Assembly (NCBI GenBank): GCA_001770015.1
Contig: MEQB01000064.1
Coordinates: 62,001-126,000 of the forward strand
DNA length: 64,000 bases
Direction of reading: 5' to 3'
From: Bdellovibrionales bacterium RIFOXYC1_FULL_37_79
GTDB taxonomy: Bacteria; Bdellovibrionota; Bacteriovoracia; Bacteriovoracales; Bacteriovoracaceae
Part shown: piece after piece, positions 9,172 to 18,202 of the stretch
Layout: each line of letters opens with the position of its first letter
Numbering within the stretch: the stretch's first letter is position 1
Position numbers and translations under genes: made by a program
Notes under the pieces: generated by a model
The model's database searches: none
What the model saw: the letters and a program-made list of their open reading frames with translations, nothing else
Told to the model about the DNA's origin: nothing

Positions 9172-9687
9172 ATGAAACCACAAGTAATAAAAGGTTGCTA
9201 CTTTACAATTTATCTTCATGATACCTCTAAACTTATCCAATCGTATCATAAAAACTATTTGGTACTATTACAAAAACAGCTGTTGGTCATGGATCAATGG
9301 ATTAAAAAAAAGATCAACTCTCCGGACATGACCATGGATATTTCGATAACGCTTTGCGGGGAGAGGAAAATAAGGTCATTAAATACAAAATATCGCCAAA
9401 AAAAACAAATTACAGACGTACTTTCATTTCCGCTTGAAGAAAATCCCATGACTTTATTAAAAAAGAAAGCACTGCCATTTCCGATCTTATGCCTGGGCGA
9501 TATATTCATCTGTAAAGAAGTGGCGAGAAAACAGGCCAAGGCATTCAAACTTTCCGTGGCAGAGGAAATGATTTATTTGGGTGTACATGGGCTGCTTCAT
9601 CTACTAGGATATGATCATGAAAAAAATGCCCATCAAGCCGCTGTGATGTTTAAAGAGGAAGAAGTGATAACGAATAAAATATTTTAA
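9172..9687 (+). CDS. ybeY: Endoribonuclease YbeY (rRNA maturation factor)
   Basis: Metal-dependent RNase acting in 16S rRNA 3'-end maturation and ribosome quality control. The UPF0054 zinc site is intact: HGLLHLLGYDHEK near residue 139. The upstream TDVLSFPL is also typical. At 171 residues it is slightly long; the first ~20 residues are less conserved and the start is not certain. A -10-like TATAGG lies just before the ATG. It lies directly upstream of prfB. Confidence 0.92.
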   Translation: MKPQVIKGCYFTIYLHDTSKLIQSYHKNYLVLLQKQLLVMDQWIKKKINSPDMTMDISITLCGERKIRSLNTKYRQKKQITDVLSFPLEENPMTLLKKKALPFPILCLGDIFICKEVARKQAKAFKLSVAEEMIYLGVHGLLHLLGYDHEKNAHQAAVMFKEEEVITNKIF

Positions 9688-9701
9688 TCAGGGTAAAAAT
9701 A

Positions 9702-10827
9702 ATGAATGAAGAAATAAAAATAAATTTGGCTGAAAGTAAACTTTTGATGCAAAAATATGAGAAGAAATTGATTGATCTTCGGAGGGCGCTTTGACATAGA
9801 TGGCAAGGAGCGGCGTTTAGGCGAAATTGCCCAGTTGGAAGCCTCAAGCGGCTTTTGGGATGATAATCAAACCGCATCTAAAATTCAAAAAGAAAAATCT
9901 CTTTTAAATGAAGTCATGGATACGTATGTGTCACTGAAAAATCAAAAGGAAGAGTATGACATTCTTTTAGAATATGCCGAAAGTGACGATGATGATCAAT
10001 CCGCCATGGAAGCTTTGGACGTAAATGAGAAATTTAAAAAATTTTTTGAAGAAGTGGAAACCAAAGCATTGCTATCGGAAGAAATGGATCCCAGTAATGC
10101 GATTGTATCAATTAATTCTGGGGCCGGGGGGACGGAGAGTTGTGACTGGGCCCAGATGCTTTTTAGGATGGTCACCAGATGGGCCGAGCGAAAAAAATAT
10201 AAATATCAGGTTTTGGATGTGCAAACCGGTGAATCCGCAGGTATTAAGTCAGCCACCTTTGTGGTGCAGGGTAATTTTGCTTTTGGTCTTTTAAAATCTG
10301 AAATTGGTATTCATCGACTGGTGCGCATTTCCCCCTTTGATTCGCAAAGCAGAAGACATACCTCTTTTGCATCGATTTTTGTTACTCCCGAAGTGGATGA
10401 TGATATCAAAATTGAAATTGAAGACAAGGATTTAAAAATTGATTCTTATCGGGCGGGAGGAGCAGGAGGCCAGCATGTTAACACCACTGATTCGGCGATT
10501 CGAATCACCCATATTCCCTCTGGAATCGTTGTGACCTGCCAAAATGAAAGAAGTCAGCATCAAAATAAGGAGCAGGCCCTTAAAGTGTTAAGATCCAAGT
10601 TATACGAAAAAGAAATGGAGAAGAAAAAAGCCGAGCTGGCCAAACAGGAAGCTGGTAAAAAGGAAATCGGCTGGGGATCCCAGATTCGATCATATGTGCT
10701 TCATCCATATAAGTTGGTGAAGGATCATCGGACTGATTGCGAAGTAGGATCGGCAGAGAGAGTTTTGGATGGGGATTTGGATCAGTTTATTGATGCTTAT
10801 TTAAGATGGCATGTGGGAAATCGATAG
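9702..10827 (+). CDS. prfB: Peptide chain release factor 2, with programmed +1 frameshift
   Basis: Terminates translation at UGA and UAA. The gene starts at ATG 9702 and reads 30 codons in one frame to CTT TGA (9789-9794). An internal Shine-Dalgarno-like GGAGGG sits just before the CTT. Reading continues in the +1 frame from GAC (9793), giving a protein of ~375 residues. This is the classic RF2 autoregulatory frameshift. Release-factor signatures follow: GTESCDWAQML and the peptidyl-hydrolase motif AGGAGGQHVN (GGQ). The stop at 10825-10827 overlaps the next gene's probable GTG start by one base. Confidence 0.95.
9783..9795 (+). promoter_or_regulatory. RF2 programmed frameshift site
   Basis: AGGGCGCTTTGAC: Shine-Dalgarno-like AGGG, two bases, slippery CTT and an in-frame TGA followed by C, the weakest UGA context. 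When RF2 is scarce the ribosome slips +1 on CTT T and reads on. Confidence 0.93.
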
Positions 10828-12017
10828 TGATTGCCTCACTTAAACTTTTATGTCATTTAGTTTTTGTGGATAAATCCTCGGTGCGTTTTGTAGTGGGGAT
10901 TGTGATAGGCCTGGCTTTTTCTATGACTACGATCCTGGGAACCATTGGCATCATGGACGCTTTTGTGTTTACTTTGAGGAGTGCTCTCAAGGATTCAAGC
11001 GGTGATATAATGGTTCAGTCCCGATACGGCTTTTTTCATTTCGACCGCAACATTGAAAAAAAATTGGAAAATCCATCAATTACTCATTACTCCAAGGTAA
11101 TTAAATCTCAGGGCTTTGCGATTAATGAAGGCAACTCCAAGGGAGTTTTAATCTTTGGGATTGATATGAAACCCTTTAACCAAGTGACTGGGCAGAATAT
11201 TAAAATTTCCAAAGATGAGCTGGCGCTGGGATTTGAATTATCCAAACGCATGGAAGTGAAGGTTGGAGATTATATAGTCTTGGGCCTTGCCAGCGGTAAT
11301 AGCGAGATGAAGGATTTACCCCAGCTAAAAAGAATTAAGGTAGGCCAAATAGTCAAGCATGCTATTTTTCAAAAAGATTCCCGTATGCTTTATATTGATA
11401 ACGAGGTTTTATCGGACATGATGAAACTGGGTAGAGGTAAATATAACAGTATGGTGATCCGGGTTTCTAAAGGAGACGCTTCTGAAAAGATTGATGAAAT
11501 TGTGCAAACACTCAGAGGGGATCTGGGGTACGATTTTATGGTAAGGCCTTATTGGCAGGAGTTTGGCTCTTTCTTTAAAGCGATCAAGGCAGAAAAAATT
11601 ATGATTGGATTGATTTTGCAGTTGATTGTGGTTATCTCGGTTATTAATGTGCTCGCTTTTATTATTTTTTTAAATGAAAAAAGATCCAGAGAAATTTTTC
11701 TCTTTAAGGCGCTGGGGATGGGGCAGCGAAAATTTGCCTCAGTTTGGCTTTGTATGGTGACAATGCTTTGGGGTGCTTCATGTTTGGTTTCCTTGGGGAT
11801 GGTTTTTTTATTAAAGCATTTTTTAAATAATTTTACTTATTTTGAACAATTAAGTGCGATTTATAATCTGGGAAGTTTATCCTTGCTTTTGAGTTTTAGT
11901 GATTACAGCTTGGTTTTTATCTCAGCATTAATCTGGATTTTATTAATTGCCTGGTGGGGATTATTTAGAATGAAAAGGAAATCGTTACTTGAGGGACTAA
12001 GAAAAGAGTTTGCATAA
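10806..12017 (+). CDS. lolC: Lipoprotein-releasing ABC transporter permease (LolC/LolE type)
   Basis: Inner-membrane subunit of the complex that extracts outer-membrane lipoproteins. About 400 residues with the MacB/FtsX layout: one N-terminal membrane helix, a large periplasmic domain (~50-255), then three helices near residues 265, 310 and 370. The motif VISVINVLAFIIFLNEKRSREIFLFKALG is typical of LolC/E. The start may be GTG 10827, overlapping the prfB stop, rather than ATG 10806. It is followed by its ATPase. Only one permease gene is present, as in LolF-type systems, so LolC versus LolF is open. Confidence 0.82.
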   Translation: MACGKSIVIASLKLLCHLVFVDKSSVRFVVGIVIGLAFSMTTILGTIGIMDAFVFTLRSALKDSSGDIMVQSRYGFFHFDRNIEKKLENPSITHYSKVIKSQGFAINEGNSKGVLIFGIDMKPFNQVTGQNIKISKDELALGFELSKRMEVKVGDYIVLGLASGNSEMKDLPQLKRIKVGQIVKHAIFQKDSRMLYIDNEVLSDMMKLGRGKYNSMVIRVSKGDASEKIDEIVQTLRGDLGYDFMVRPYWQEFGSFFKAIKAEKIMIGLILQLIVVISVINVLAFIIFLNEKRSREIFLFKALGMGQRKFASVWLCMVTMLWGASCLVSLGMVFLLKHFLNNFTYFEQLSAIYNLGSLSLLLSFSDYSLVFISALIWILLIAWWGLFRMKRKSLLEGLRKEFA

Positions 12018-12034
12018 ATTCAAGGAGTTTTTCG

Positions 12035-12712
12035 GTGAATAATAAAACTTGGCTGGTGGAAGCAAGAAATGTAAAAAAATCCTTTGGGAAAGTGGAAGCG
12101 CTTGGTGGAATTACATTAAATCTGGAAGCCAATAATCAGTATGCGGTCAAAGGGACGTCAGGGTCAGGCAAATCAACTCTCCTTTATCTTTTAGGCGGAT
12201 TGGATCGCCCGAGTGGAGGTGAGATTTTTATCAGCGGAAAAAACCTGAGCTTACAAACTGATGATGAATTGGCCAAGTTTAGAAACCAGTTTGTGGGTTT
12301 TGTTTTTCAATTTCATTTTTTACTCCAGTCGATGACTTGTATGAATAACATACTTTTGCCAGGGCGGATTAGGGGGGGGAGTATAGTAGAAATTCAAAAA
12401 GACACCCACAATCTGGCCCAGATACTGGGTGTTACTCATTGCTTGGAAAAATATCCTTATCAGCTTTCTGGCGGTGAACAGCAGCGAATTAACATTATCA
12501 GGGCATTGTCACTTAGGCCTAAACTTTTGCTTTGTGACGAACCCACTGGTAATTTGGATTCCAAGAATACTGAGCTGGTAACTTCACTTTTAAAAGAATT
12601 GGCGAGTGATTATCAATCAACATTAATTGTTGTTACGCATGACAATGATGTCTCTTCTAAGTTTAAAAATCAGATAGTTCTTAAGGATGGAAAACTTTTT
12701 GAGGTACTTTAA
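12035..12712 (+). CDS. lolD: Lipoprotein-releasing ABC transporter ATPase
   Basis: ATPase that powers lipoprotein extraction from the inner membrane. It has Walker A GTSGSGKSTLLYLLGGLDRPSGG, a Q-loop, the signature LSGGEQQRINIIRAL, Walker B LLLCDEPTGNLD and the switch His in VVTHD. The GTG start sits 17 bases after the permease stop with AAGGAG upstream. At 225 residues it matches LolD. Confidence 0.9.
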   Translation: MNNKTWLVEARNVKKSFGKVEALGGITLNLEANNQYAVKGTSGSGKSTLLYLLGGLDRPSGGEIFISGKNLSLQTDDELAKFRNQFVGFVFQFHFLLQSMTCMNNILLPGRIRGGSIVEIQKDTHNLAQILGVTHCLEKYPYQLSGGEQQRINIIRALSLRPKLLLCDEPTGNLDSKNTELVTSLLKELASDYQSTLIVVTHDNDVSSKFKNQIVLKDGKLFEVL

Positions 12713-12863
12713 AAATTTATTTTTCGTATTATCATCATTTTCTCTTTGTAAGATGAGGAGATTATTGATATTTTTTATTCTTGAGATAATTGCTTGGATA
12801 AAAGATAACGCTTTGCGGGCAACATGTCTTTTAAACTGCTTCAAAATGGGGAAGATCAGGTCT

Positions 12864-15182
12864 ATGCCAATATCTATAGCTGTAAGCAAAAAATTGTTTT
12901 TGAATTTATATATTATGGTGATGATTGGCGGATTGATGATGGGTGCGGCCATTGCTTCCACGACCGATTTAGGTCCTACTAAAAATATTTTTAAAATCCA
13001 GTCGATCACTATCCAAGGGTTAAAAAAGGTCGAAAAAGAAGCTGTTTTAGAAAAAATTTCTTCCAAGGAAGGGATGGTTTTGGACAATTATCTTTTAAGA
13101 AAAGATATTAAAAAAATATATGATATGAAATATTTCGATCATGTGGAGGCCCAATCTCAAGAAAACGGGATTTTGGTGTTTGTGGTTAAAGAGAAACCGA
13201 TTATTACAGATATAATTGTAGAAGGTAACGACGAAGTCAGTGAAGATGATTTGAAAGAGCAGATTAAAACCAAAAAGTTTTCCATCCTGGACGTCAATAC
13301 GGTCAAAAATGATATAAAATCCTTGCAAAAATTTTACGAGGAAAAAGGATTTCATCTGGCTGCCGTTGATTATAAGATCCAGGAGGTCACCAAGGAAAAT
13401 ATCAAACTGGTTTTTGTGGTTAAGGAATTTGACCAGGTAAAAGTGAAGAAGGTACTTTTTCTTGGCAATACGGCATTTAATGACGATGAGTTAAAAGGGA
13501 TTATGGAGACCAAGGAAGAGTCAGTTTTTTCCTTCATGTCGGGGGCAGGAAATTTTAAAGAATTTAATTTTCAAACGGATGTCGAGAGAATCAAATATTT
13601 TTATAAAACCAAAGGCTATTTGCAAATTAACGTGGCCACCCCGCATACGACTATTTCAGAAGATAAGAGATGGGTGTTTATCACGATCAAGCTGACCGAG
13701 GGGCCACAATTTAGTGTTAATGATATCTCCTTCCAAGGGGAGGTTTTGTTTTCAGAAGAGGAAATCAGGGAGAAGATTAAGCTTAAATCTAATGATATTT
13801 ATTCGGAGGAAACCCTGCGCTTGGATATTCAAACCTTAACTGAGATGTATCAGGATGAGGGATATGCTTTTGCGAACGTTTTAAGAACGCTCCAGATTGT
13901 TCCAGGTGAAAACAAAGTGGATGTCGAGTTTTCGTTTGAAAAAGGTAAAATTGCCTACTTTGGAAACATTATTGTCAAAGGCAACGATAAGACCAGGGAC
14001 AAGGTCATCAGGCGAGAAATTCTAGTCCGGGAAGGTCGAAAATTTTCGGGGTCACTGCTTAGAAAATCCAAAGAGAACGTTGAACGGTTGGGCTTTTTTG
14101 AACCCAAGAGTATTATTTTTAATACTATTACTCAAAAGGATAAAGACGATGTCCTAGACCTCGAAGTCAGTGTGAAAGAGAGAAATACCGGGCAAATTTC
14201 CCTGGGCGCTGGTTATTCCACGGGTACAGGAGGATTTTTGCAAGCATCGATTGCTCAAACCAACCTGTTTGGACGGGGGCAAAATATATCATTTTCCATG
14301 TCACTGGCGGAAAATAATAATACCTTTAATGTAGGTTTTACCGAGCCCTATTTATTCGATTCAAAATGGAGTGCCGGAGGAGATATTTTTAGAATAAAAA
14401 ATACTCAAAGTGACTCATATGATTACAAGAGAATTGGTTTTGATTTACGGGTTGGTTATCCCATTTTTGAATATACCCGGCTCTTTTTTACCTATAAATT
14501 TGAAGATACCACTCTAAGTGATGTTAAAGATCCAACCATTGATGCTAACACCGAAAATGGAGTGGCTTCTTCTGTAAAAACTTCCCTGGTATTTGATAAA
14601 AGGAACAATCGTTTTGAACCGACCGATGGTTTTTATCTAGGTGTTTCCTCGGAATTTGCGGGAGTGGGTGGGGATAAAAAATGGCTTCGCAATGATTTTG
14701 ACGGACGCTACTACAATAATATTTATAATGATTTTGTCTTTAGAAATCAGGTCTATCTGGCCAAAATGGAAGAAATAAATAGTCAGGAAATTCCACGTAC
14801 TGAAAAATATACTCTTGGAGGACCACGAAATTTACGCGGTTATCCCTATGAAGCCATTGGTCCTAAACGAACCATAATTGATGATAAGGGAAGACCAAGA
14901 ACTTTTAATACCGGCGGTCTTTTTTCTATAACCTCCACCTTTGAAGTTGAGCATCCACTGGTCCAAGAAGCAGGGCTAAAATGGGTGGTTTTTTACGATA
15001 TCGGTAATATTTATAATAGATATATTGGGGAAGGTGGCTTTTATTCCTTCAAGCAGGATTATGGTTTTGGTATAAGGTGGTTTTCTCCTATAGGGGTACT
15101 ACGTTTTGAATATGGCATACCGATCAACCCTGATAAGGATACCGGTGGCCAATTTAATTTTGATATTGGACAATTATTTTAA
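12864..15182 (+). CDS. bamA: Outer membrane protein assembly factor BamA
   Basis: Core of the complex that inserts beta-barrel proteins into the outer membrane. About 772 residues: signal peptide, five POTRA repeats (roughly 35-380), then a C-terminal barrel. The conserved YTLGGPRNLRGYPYEAIGP contains the lid-loop (L/V)RGY motif, and the C-terminal FDIGQLF ends in an aromatic residue. I chose ATG 12864, which has ATCAGG six bases upstream and a proper signal peptide. An ATG at 12687 would add 59 odd residues and overlap lolD. It is the third gene of the envelope block and is followed by skp. Confidence 0.93.
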   Translation: MPISIAVSKKLFLNLYIMVMIGGLMMGAAIASTTDLGPTKNIFKIQSITIQGLKKVEKEAVLEKISSKEGMVLDNYLLRKDIKKIYDMKYFDHVEAQSQENGILVFVVKEKPIITDIIVEGNDEVSEDDLKEQIKTKKFSILDVNTVKNDIKSLQKFYEEKGFHLAAVDYKIQEVTKENIKLVFVVKEFDQVKVKKVLFLGNTAFNDDELKGIMETKEESVFSFMSGAGNFKEFNFQTDVERIKYFYKTKGYLQINVATPHTTISEDKRWVFITIKLTEGPQFSVNDISFQGEVLFSEEEIREKIKLKSNDIYSEETLRLDIQTLTEMYQDEGYAFANVLRTLQIVPGENKVDVEFSFEKGKIAYFGNIIVKGNDKTRDKVIRREILVREGRKFSGSLLRKSKENVERLGFFEPKSIIFNTITQKDKDDVLDLEVSVKERNTGQISLGAGYSTGTGGFLQASIAQTNLFGRGQNISFSMSLAENNNTFNVGFTEPYLFDSKWSAGGDIFRIKNTQSDSYDYKRIGFDLRVGYPIFEYTRLFFTYKFEDTTLSDVKDPTIDANTENGVASSVKTSLVFDKRNNRFEPTDGFYLGVSSEFAGVGGDKKWLRNDFDGRYYNNIYNDFVFRNQVYLAKMEEINSQEIPRTEKYTLGGPRNLRGYPYEAIGPKRTIIDDKGRPRTFNTGGLFSITSTFEVEHPLVQEAGLKWVVFYDIGNIYNRYIGEGGFYSFKQDYGFGIRWFSPIGVLRFEYGIPINPDKDTGGQFNFDIGQLF

Positions 15183-15210
15183 TGAACTTTAATAAATCAG
15201 GAGTGTTTTT

Positions 15211-15717
15211 ATGAAAAAATTAGTGTGTTTGATTCTGTTTTGTGCGTTTTCTCTTCCAAGCTTTGCGGCGGTTATCATTGGTAAAATTGATATTCAGCAG
15301 ATTATGGCAACGGTTAATCAGGGTAAAAAGGCCAACGACAAGTTACAAGCACAATTTAAAAAATGGGAAGATGAACTTAAGAAGGAAGAAGGTGAACTTA
15401 AAAAGGAAAAAGATAACTTTGATAAGCAAAAACTGTTAAAAGACCAAAAATGGATTCAAACCAAACAAGAGGAATTACAGCAAAAATTTGTTGCAATTCA
15501 GCAGAAAACTCAAAATTATCAGATGCAAATTCAAAAAATGGAAATGGATGAAAAGAAGCCCATCTTAGAAAAAATTCGAGCAATTGTTTCTGAAATTTCT
15601 GAAAAAGAAAAGGTTGATTTGACGGTAGAGGTTTCCGCTTCACCTATCCTTTATGCCAAAGATGTAATGGATCTGACCACCAAGGTTATCGAATATTATA
15701 ATAGTAAGCATAAATAA
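15211..15717 (+). CDS. skp: Periplasmic chaperone Skp/OmpH
   Basis: Holds unfolded outer-membrane proteins in the periplasm. The signal peptide ends in SFAA. A highly charged, Lys/Glu/Gln-rich coiled-coil region (residues ~40-125) follows, as in the tentacle helices of Skp. At 168 residues it is of normal size. It lies between bamA and lpxD as in many proteobacteria and is followed by an intrinsic terminator. Confidence 0.88.
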   Translation: MKKLVCLILFCAFSLPSFAAVIIGKIDIQQIMATVNQGKKANDKLQAQFKKWEDELKKEEGELKKEKDNFDKQKLLKDQKWIQTKQEELQQKFVAIQQKTQNYQMQIQKMEMDEKKPILEKIRAIVSEISEKEKVDLTVEVSASPILYAKDVMDLTTKVIEYYNSKHK

Positions 15718-15761
15718 TTTTAAAAAGCAGCGTAGTCGAAAATTTTAATTTTAAATATTTT

Positions 15762-15806
15762 GCAGTTGGGACGAATGTGATATGAATTCCCAGCTGCATT
15801 TTTTTA
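15762..15806 (+). terminator. Intrinsic terminator after skp
   Basis: GCAGTTGGG (15762-15770) pairs with CCCAGCTGC (15789-15797) with one G-U pair, followed by ATTTTTTTAG. The 18-base loop contains an extended -10-like TGATATGAA. Confidence 0.7.
15778..15786 (+). promoter_or_regulatory. Possible extended -10 promoter for lpxD inside the terminator loop
   Basis: TGA-TATGAA matches an extended -10 (TGn-TATAAT like), with TTGCAG (15760-15765) as a weak -35 at 15 bases. A start site near 15793 would give an lpxD transcript carrying only the right arm of the hairpin, so it would escape termination. Suggestive only. Confidence 0.3.
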
Positions 15807-15836
15807 GTCCTGAAATCGGTTTGCCAGGAGCAATGT

Positions 15837-16871
15837 TTGGAATTTGAGAAATTAAAATCCTGTGATCCTTCCATCAAAATATTCAAGGAAAATTCTTTTA
15901 ATGGATTGGTTGAAGGGATTACCACGATTGAGCAACTTAAAAGTCATCATCTTATTTTCGTCAAAGATAAAAAGTACTATAGCAAGCTACTTGATCATTT
16001 AAAAATCAATCCAGCTGATCAGCTGGTGTTATTTATCGGCCAGTCGATGGTGGAGCAGATAAACCAAAGCGAATTTGAAAATTACCTTAATCGCTTTTCC
16101 TTGATTGTGACAGTGGCAGATTTAAGTCTTTCCATTTGTTTATTATCCAAGGTTTTTTATGATGAATTTACGAAAGCCTATGATAATTTGAATGATGGCA
16201 GACTGGAGTCTCAAATAGATCCAAGTGTTTTGATGGCACCTCATGTTTTCATTGGGAAAAATGTTAAAATTGGGAAAAACGTCATGATCCATAGTGGGTG
16301 CAATATTCTTTCTGGCAGCTCAATTGGAGATGATACAATTTTGTATCCCAACGTTACTATCTATTCCAATGTGTTTATTGGAAGCAATTGTCGAATTCAT
16401 GCCAGCTCGGTGATTGGGGCGGATGGTTTTGGTTATTATTATAAACAGGGAATCCATCATAAAATCTGGCATTATGGTGGAGTGGTGATTGGAAATAATG
16501 TGGAAGTTGGTGCATGCTCAACCATTGATGCCGGTACTTTTGTCCCCACGACCATTGGGGATGGCTCCAAAATTGATAATTTGGTGCAGATTGCGCATAA
16601 TTGTACGGTAAAAAATGGAGTTATTTTTTGCGGACAATCGGCGCTATCGGGGAGTTGCCAAGTGGGAAATTTTGTGGTGTTTGCGGGGAAATCCGGCATG
16701 GGACCGGATACCAGCCTGGGGGATGGTTCCCAGGTAGGTGGTGGAGCTTTGGTCAGCAAGGATTGGCCGGCGGGGGCCAAATTGGCGGGACATCCTGCTC
16801 GAGAGGTTGGTGATTGGTTAAGAAGTAATGCCTTTATTCAAAACGGAATAAAAAAAAATAATAAGAGGTAG
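15837..16871 (+). CDS. lpxD: UDP-3-O-acyl-glucosamine N-acyltransferase
   Basis: Third step of lipid A synthesis: adds the N-linked acyl chain to the UDP-sugar. An N-terminal uridine-binding domain (~1-105) is followed by a left-handed beta-helix of hexapeptide repeats (IGKNVKIGKNVMIHSG...). The catalytic His is in VQIAHNCTV near residue 249. The start is TTG 15837, with CCAGGAG eight bases upstream; no ATG is available in frame there. fabZ follows after two bases. Confidence 0.93.
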   Translation: MEFEKLKSCDPSIKIFKENSFNGLVEGITTIEQLKSHHLIFVKDKKYYSKLLDHLKINPADQLVLFIGQSMVEQINQSEFENYLNRFSLIVTVADLSLSICLLSKVFYDEFTKAYDNLNDGRLESQIDPSVLMAPHVFIGKNVKIGKNVMIHSGCNILSGSSIGDDTILYPNVTIYSNVFIGSNCRIHASSVIGADGFGYYYKQGIHHKIWHYGGVVIGNNVEVGACSTIDAGTFVPTTIGDGSKIDNLVQIAHNCTVKNGVIFCGQSALSGSCQVGNFVVFAGKSGMGPDTSLGDGSQVGGGALVSKDWPAGAKLAGHPAREVGDWLRSNAFIQNGIKKNNKR

Positions 16872-16873
16872 AA

Positions 16874-17374
16874 ATGTTTATTAATAAAGAGCAAATAATG
16901 CAATTTTTACCCCATCGAGATCCTTTTTTATTTCTCGATTCCATTGATTCTGTCAGTAAGGAGGGGGTAGAGTTACATCCTGGTGATGTGGCTGACAACA
17001 AAGAAACTGTAGGCGTGGAAATTCAGGCTTCCTTTTATGTTAGAGAGGATTTGGAAATTTTGAAAGGGCATTTTCCGGGAAATCCCATTTTGCCTGGAGT
17101 GGTGCAAGTGGAGATGATGGCCCAAGCTTCCTGTTTTGTTATCCCCGTAAGACTTTTAAAACCTTTTGAAATAGATTTGAAAGTGGCCTTTATGGGAATT
17201 CAAAGCACCAAATTCAGAAAACCCATTACTCCGGGAATGAAATTAAAAATACATTGTATTTGTCGGAAATGTCGAGGAGAGTTTAATAAACCCATCATGA
17301 GCTATGATTGTAAGATTTGGCATGAAGACAAAGTGATGAGCGAAGCAACTATATATGCAACGGTAAATTATTAA
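16874..17374 (+). CDS. fabZ: 3-hydroxyacyl-ACP dehydratase FabZ
   Basis: Dehydrates 3-hydroxyacyl-ACP in fatty acid elongation, competing with LpxA/LpxD for the same pool. The hot-dog fold signature is complete: FLPHRDPFLFLDSI, then GHFPGNPILPGVVQVEMMAQAS with the catalytic His and Glu. At 166 residues it is slightly longer than typical because of a 15-residue insertion after residue 30. It lies between lpxD and lpxA as is common. Confidence 0.93.
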   Translation: MFINKEQIMQFLPHRDPFLFLDSIDSVSKEGVELHPGDVADNKETVGVEIQASFYVREDLEILKGHFPGNPILPGVVQVEMMAQASCFVIPVRLLKPFEIDLKVAFMGIQSTKFRKPITPGMKLKIHCICRKCRGEFNKPIMSYDCKIWHEDKVMSEATIYATVNY

Positions 17375-17384
17375 GGAGATAATT

Positions 17385-18182
17385 ATGTCAGTATCAATTC
17401 ACCCTACAGCCCTGGTCGCCAAAGAAGCCTCCCTGGGGGAAAATGTTTTTGTCGGCCCATTTTGTATTGTAGGCCCCCAGGTAAGACTGGGCAATGATTG
17501 CAGATTGCTTTCGCATGTGATTATTGAAGGGAATACAACGATCGGGAGTAATAATACGTTTTACCAGTTTTGTTCCATCGGATCTTCTCCGCAAGATAAC
17601 TCATACAAGGGCGAGGATACCAGGGTGATTATTGGAGATAATAATACATTTAGAGAATATGTGACGGTTCATCGCGCGACCACCAAGGAAGAATATAAAA
17701 CTGTCATAGGAAGCAACGGACTTTTCATGGCCTATTCACATATCGCTCATGATTGTCGTATTGGTGACAAGGTGACTTTGGTTAATTCATGTAATCTCGC
17801 TGGGCATGTACATATAGGGGATAGGGTGATCATTGGTGGTAGTACCTGTATTTCGCAATTTGTGACCCTCGGCCGAGGAGCTTATATCGGCGGAGCTTCC
17901 GCTATCGATAAGGATATTCCACCCTTTTGTACGGCCCTAGGGAATAGGATTAAGTTAAAGGGAATCAATATTATAGGAATGCGAAGGCAAAATTACGAAA
18001 GAAATATTATCAGTGAAGTCGTGGAATTTTACAGGTATATGGAATCGTCAGCGTATTCACCGAAGTCGTTTACTGATAACAAGGAAATGATGAGTGTTTA
18101 TCAAGATAATCCAATTGTTGGAGAAATGGCGGAGTTTATATCTAAATCCGAAGTCGGTATTGCTCCTTTTATGAACTCGTAA
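17385..18182 (+). CDS. lpxA: UDP-N-acetylglucosamine (or diamino analogue) O-acyltransferase
   Basis: First committed step of lipid A synthesis. It has a left-handed beta-helix of hexapeptide repeats from residue 4 (IHPTALVAKEASLGENVFVGPF), the catalytic His in YSHIAHDCRIG near residue 125, and a C-terminal helical part with GINIIGMRRQNY. Length 265 is normal. RBS: AAGGAG. The Gfo/Idh/MocA gene just downstream raises the possibility that the substrate is UDP-GlcNAc3N, giving an amide instead of an ester. Confidence 0.93.
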   Translation: MSVSIHPTALVAKEASLGENVFVGPFCIVGPQVRLGNDCRLLSHVIIEGNTTIGSNNTFYQFCSIGSSPQDNSYKGEDTRVIIGDNNTFREYVTVHRATTKEEYKTVIGSNGLFMAYSHIAHDCRIGDKVTLVNSCNLAGHVHIGDRVIIGGSTCISQFVTLGRGAYIGGASAIDKDIPPFCTALGNRIKLKGINIIGMRRQNYERNIISEVVEFYRYMESSAYSPKSFTDNKEMMSVYQDNPIVGEMAEFISKSEVGIAPFMNS

Positions 18183-18202
18183 TTATTTATTCGAGGGAAG
18201 AT

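Noticed and set aside
12687-12863. Upstream extension of bamA from ATG 12687
   Set aside because: It overlaps lolD and adds 59 residues unlike any BamA; ATG 12864 has a ribosome binding site and begins a normal signal peptide.
15782-15850. ATG 15782 as the lpxD start
   Set aside because: It lies in another frame and stops after 21 codons; TTG 15837 with CCAGGAG is in the LpxD frame.
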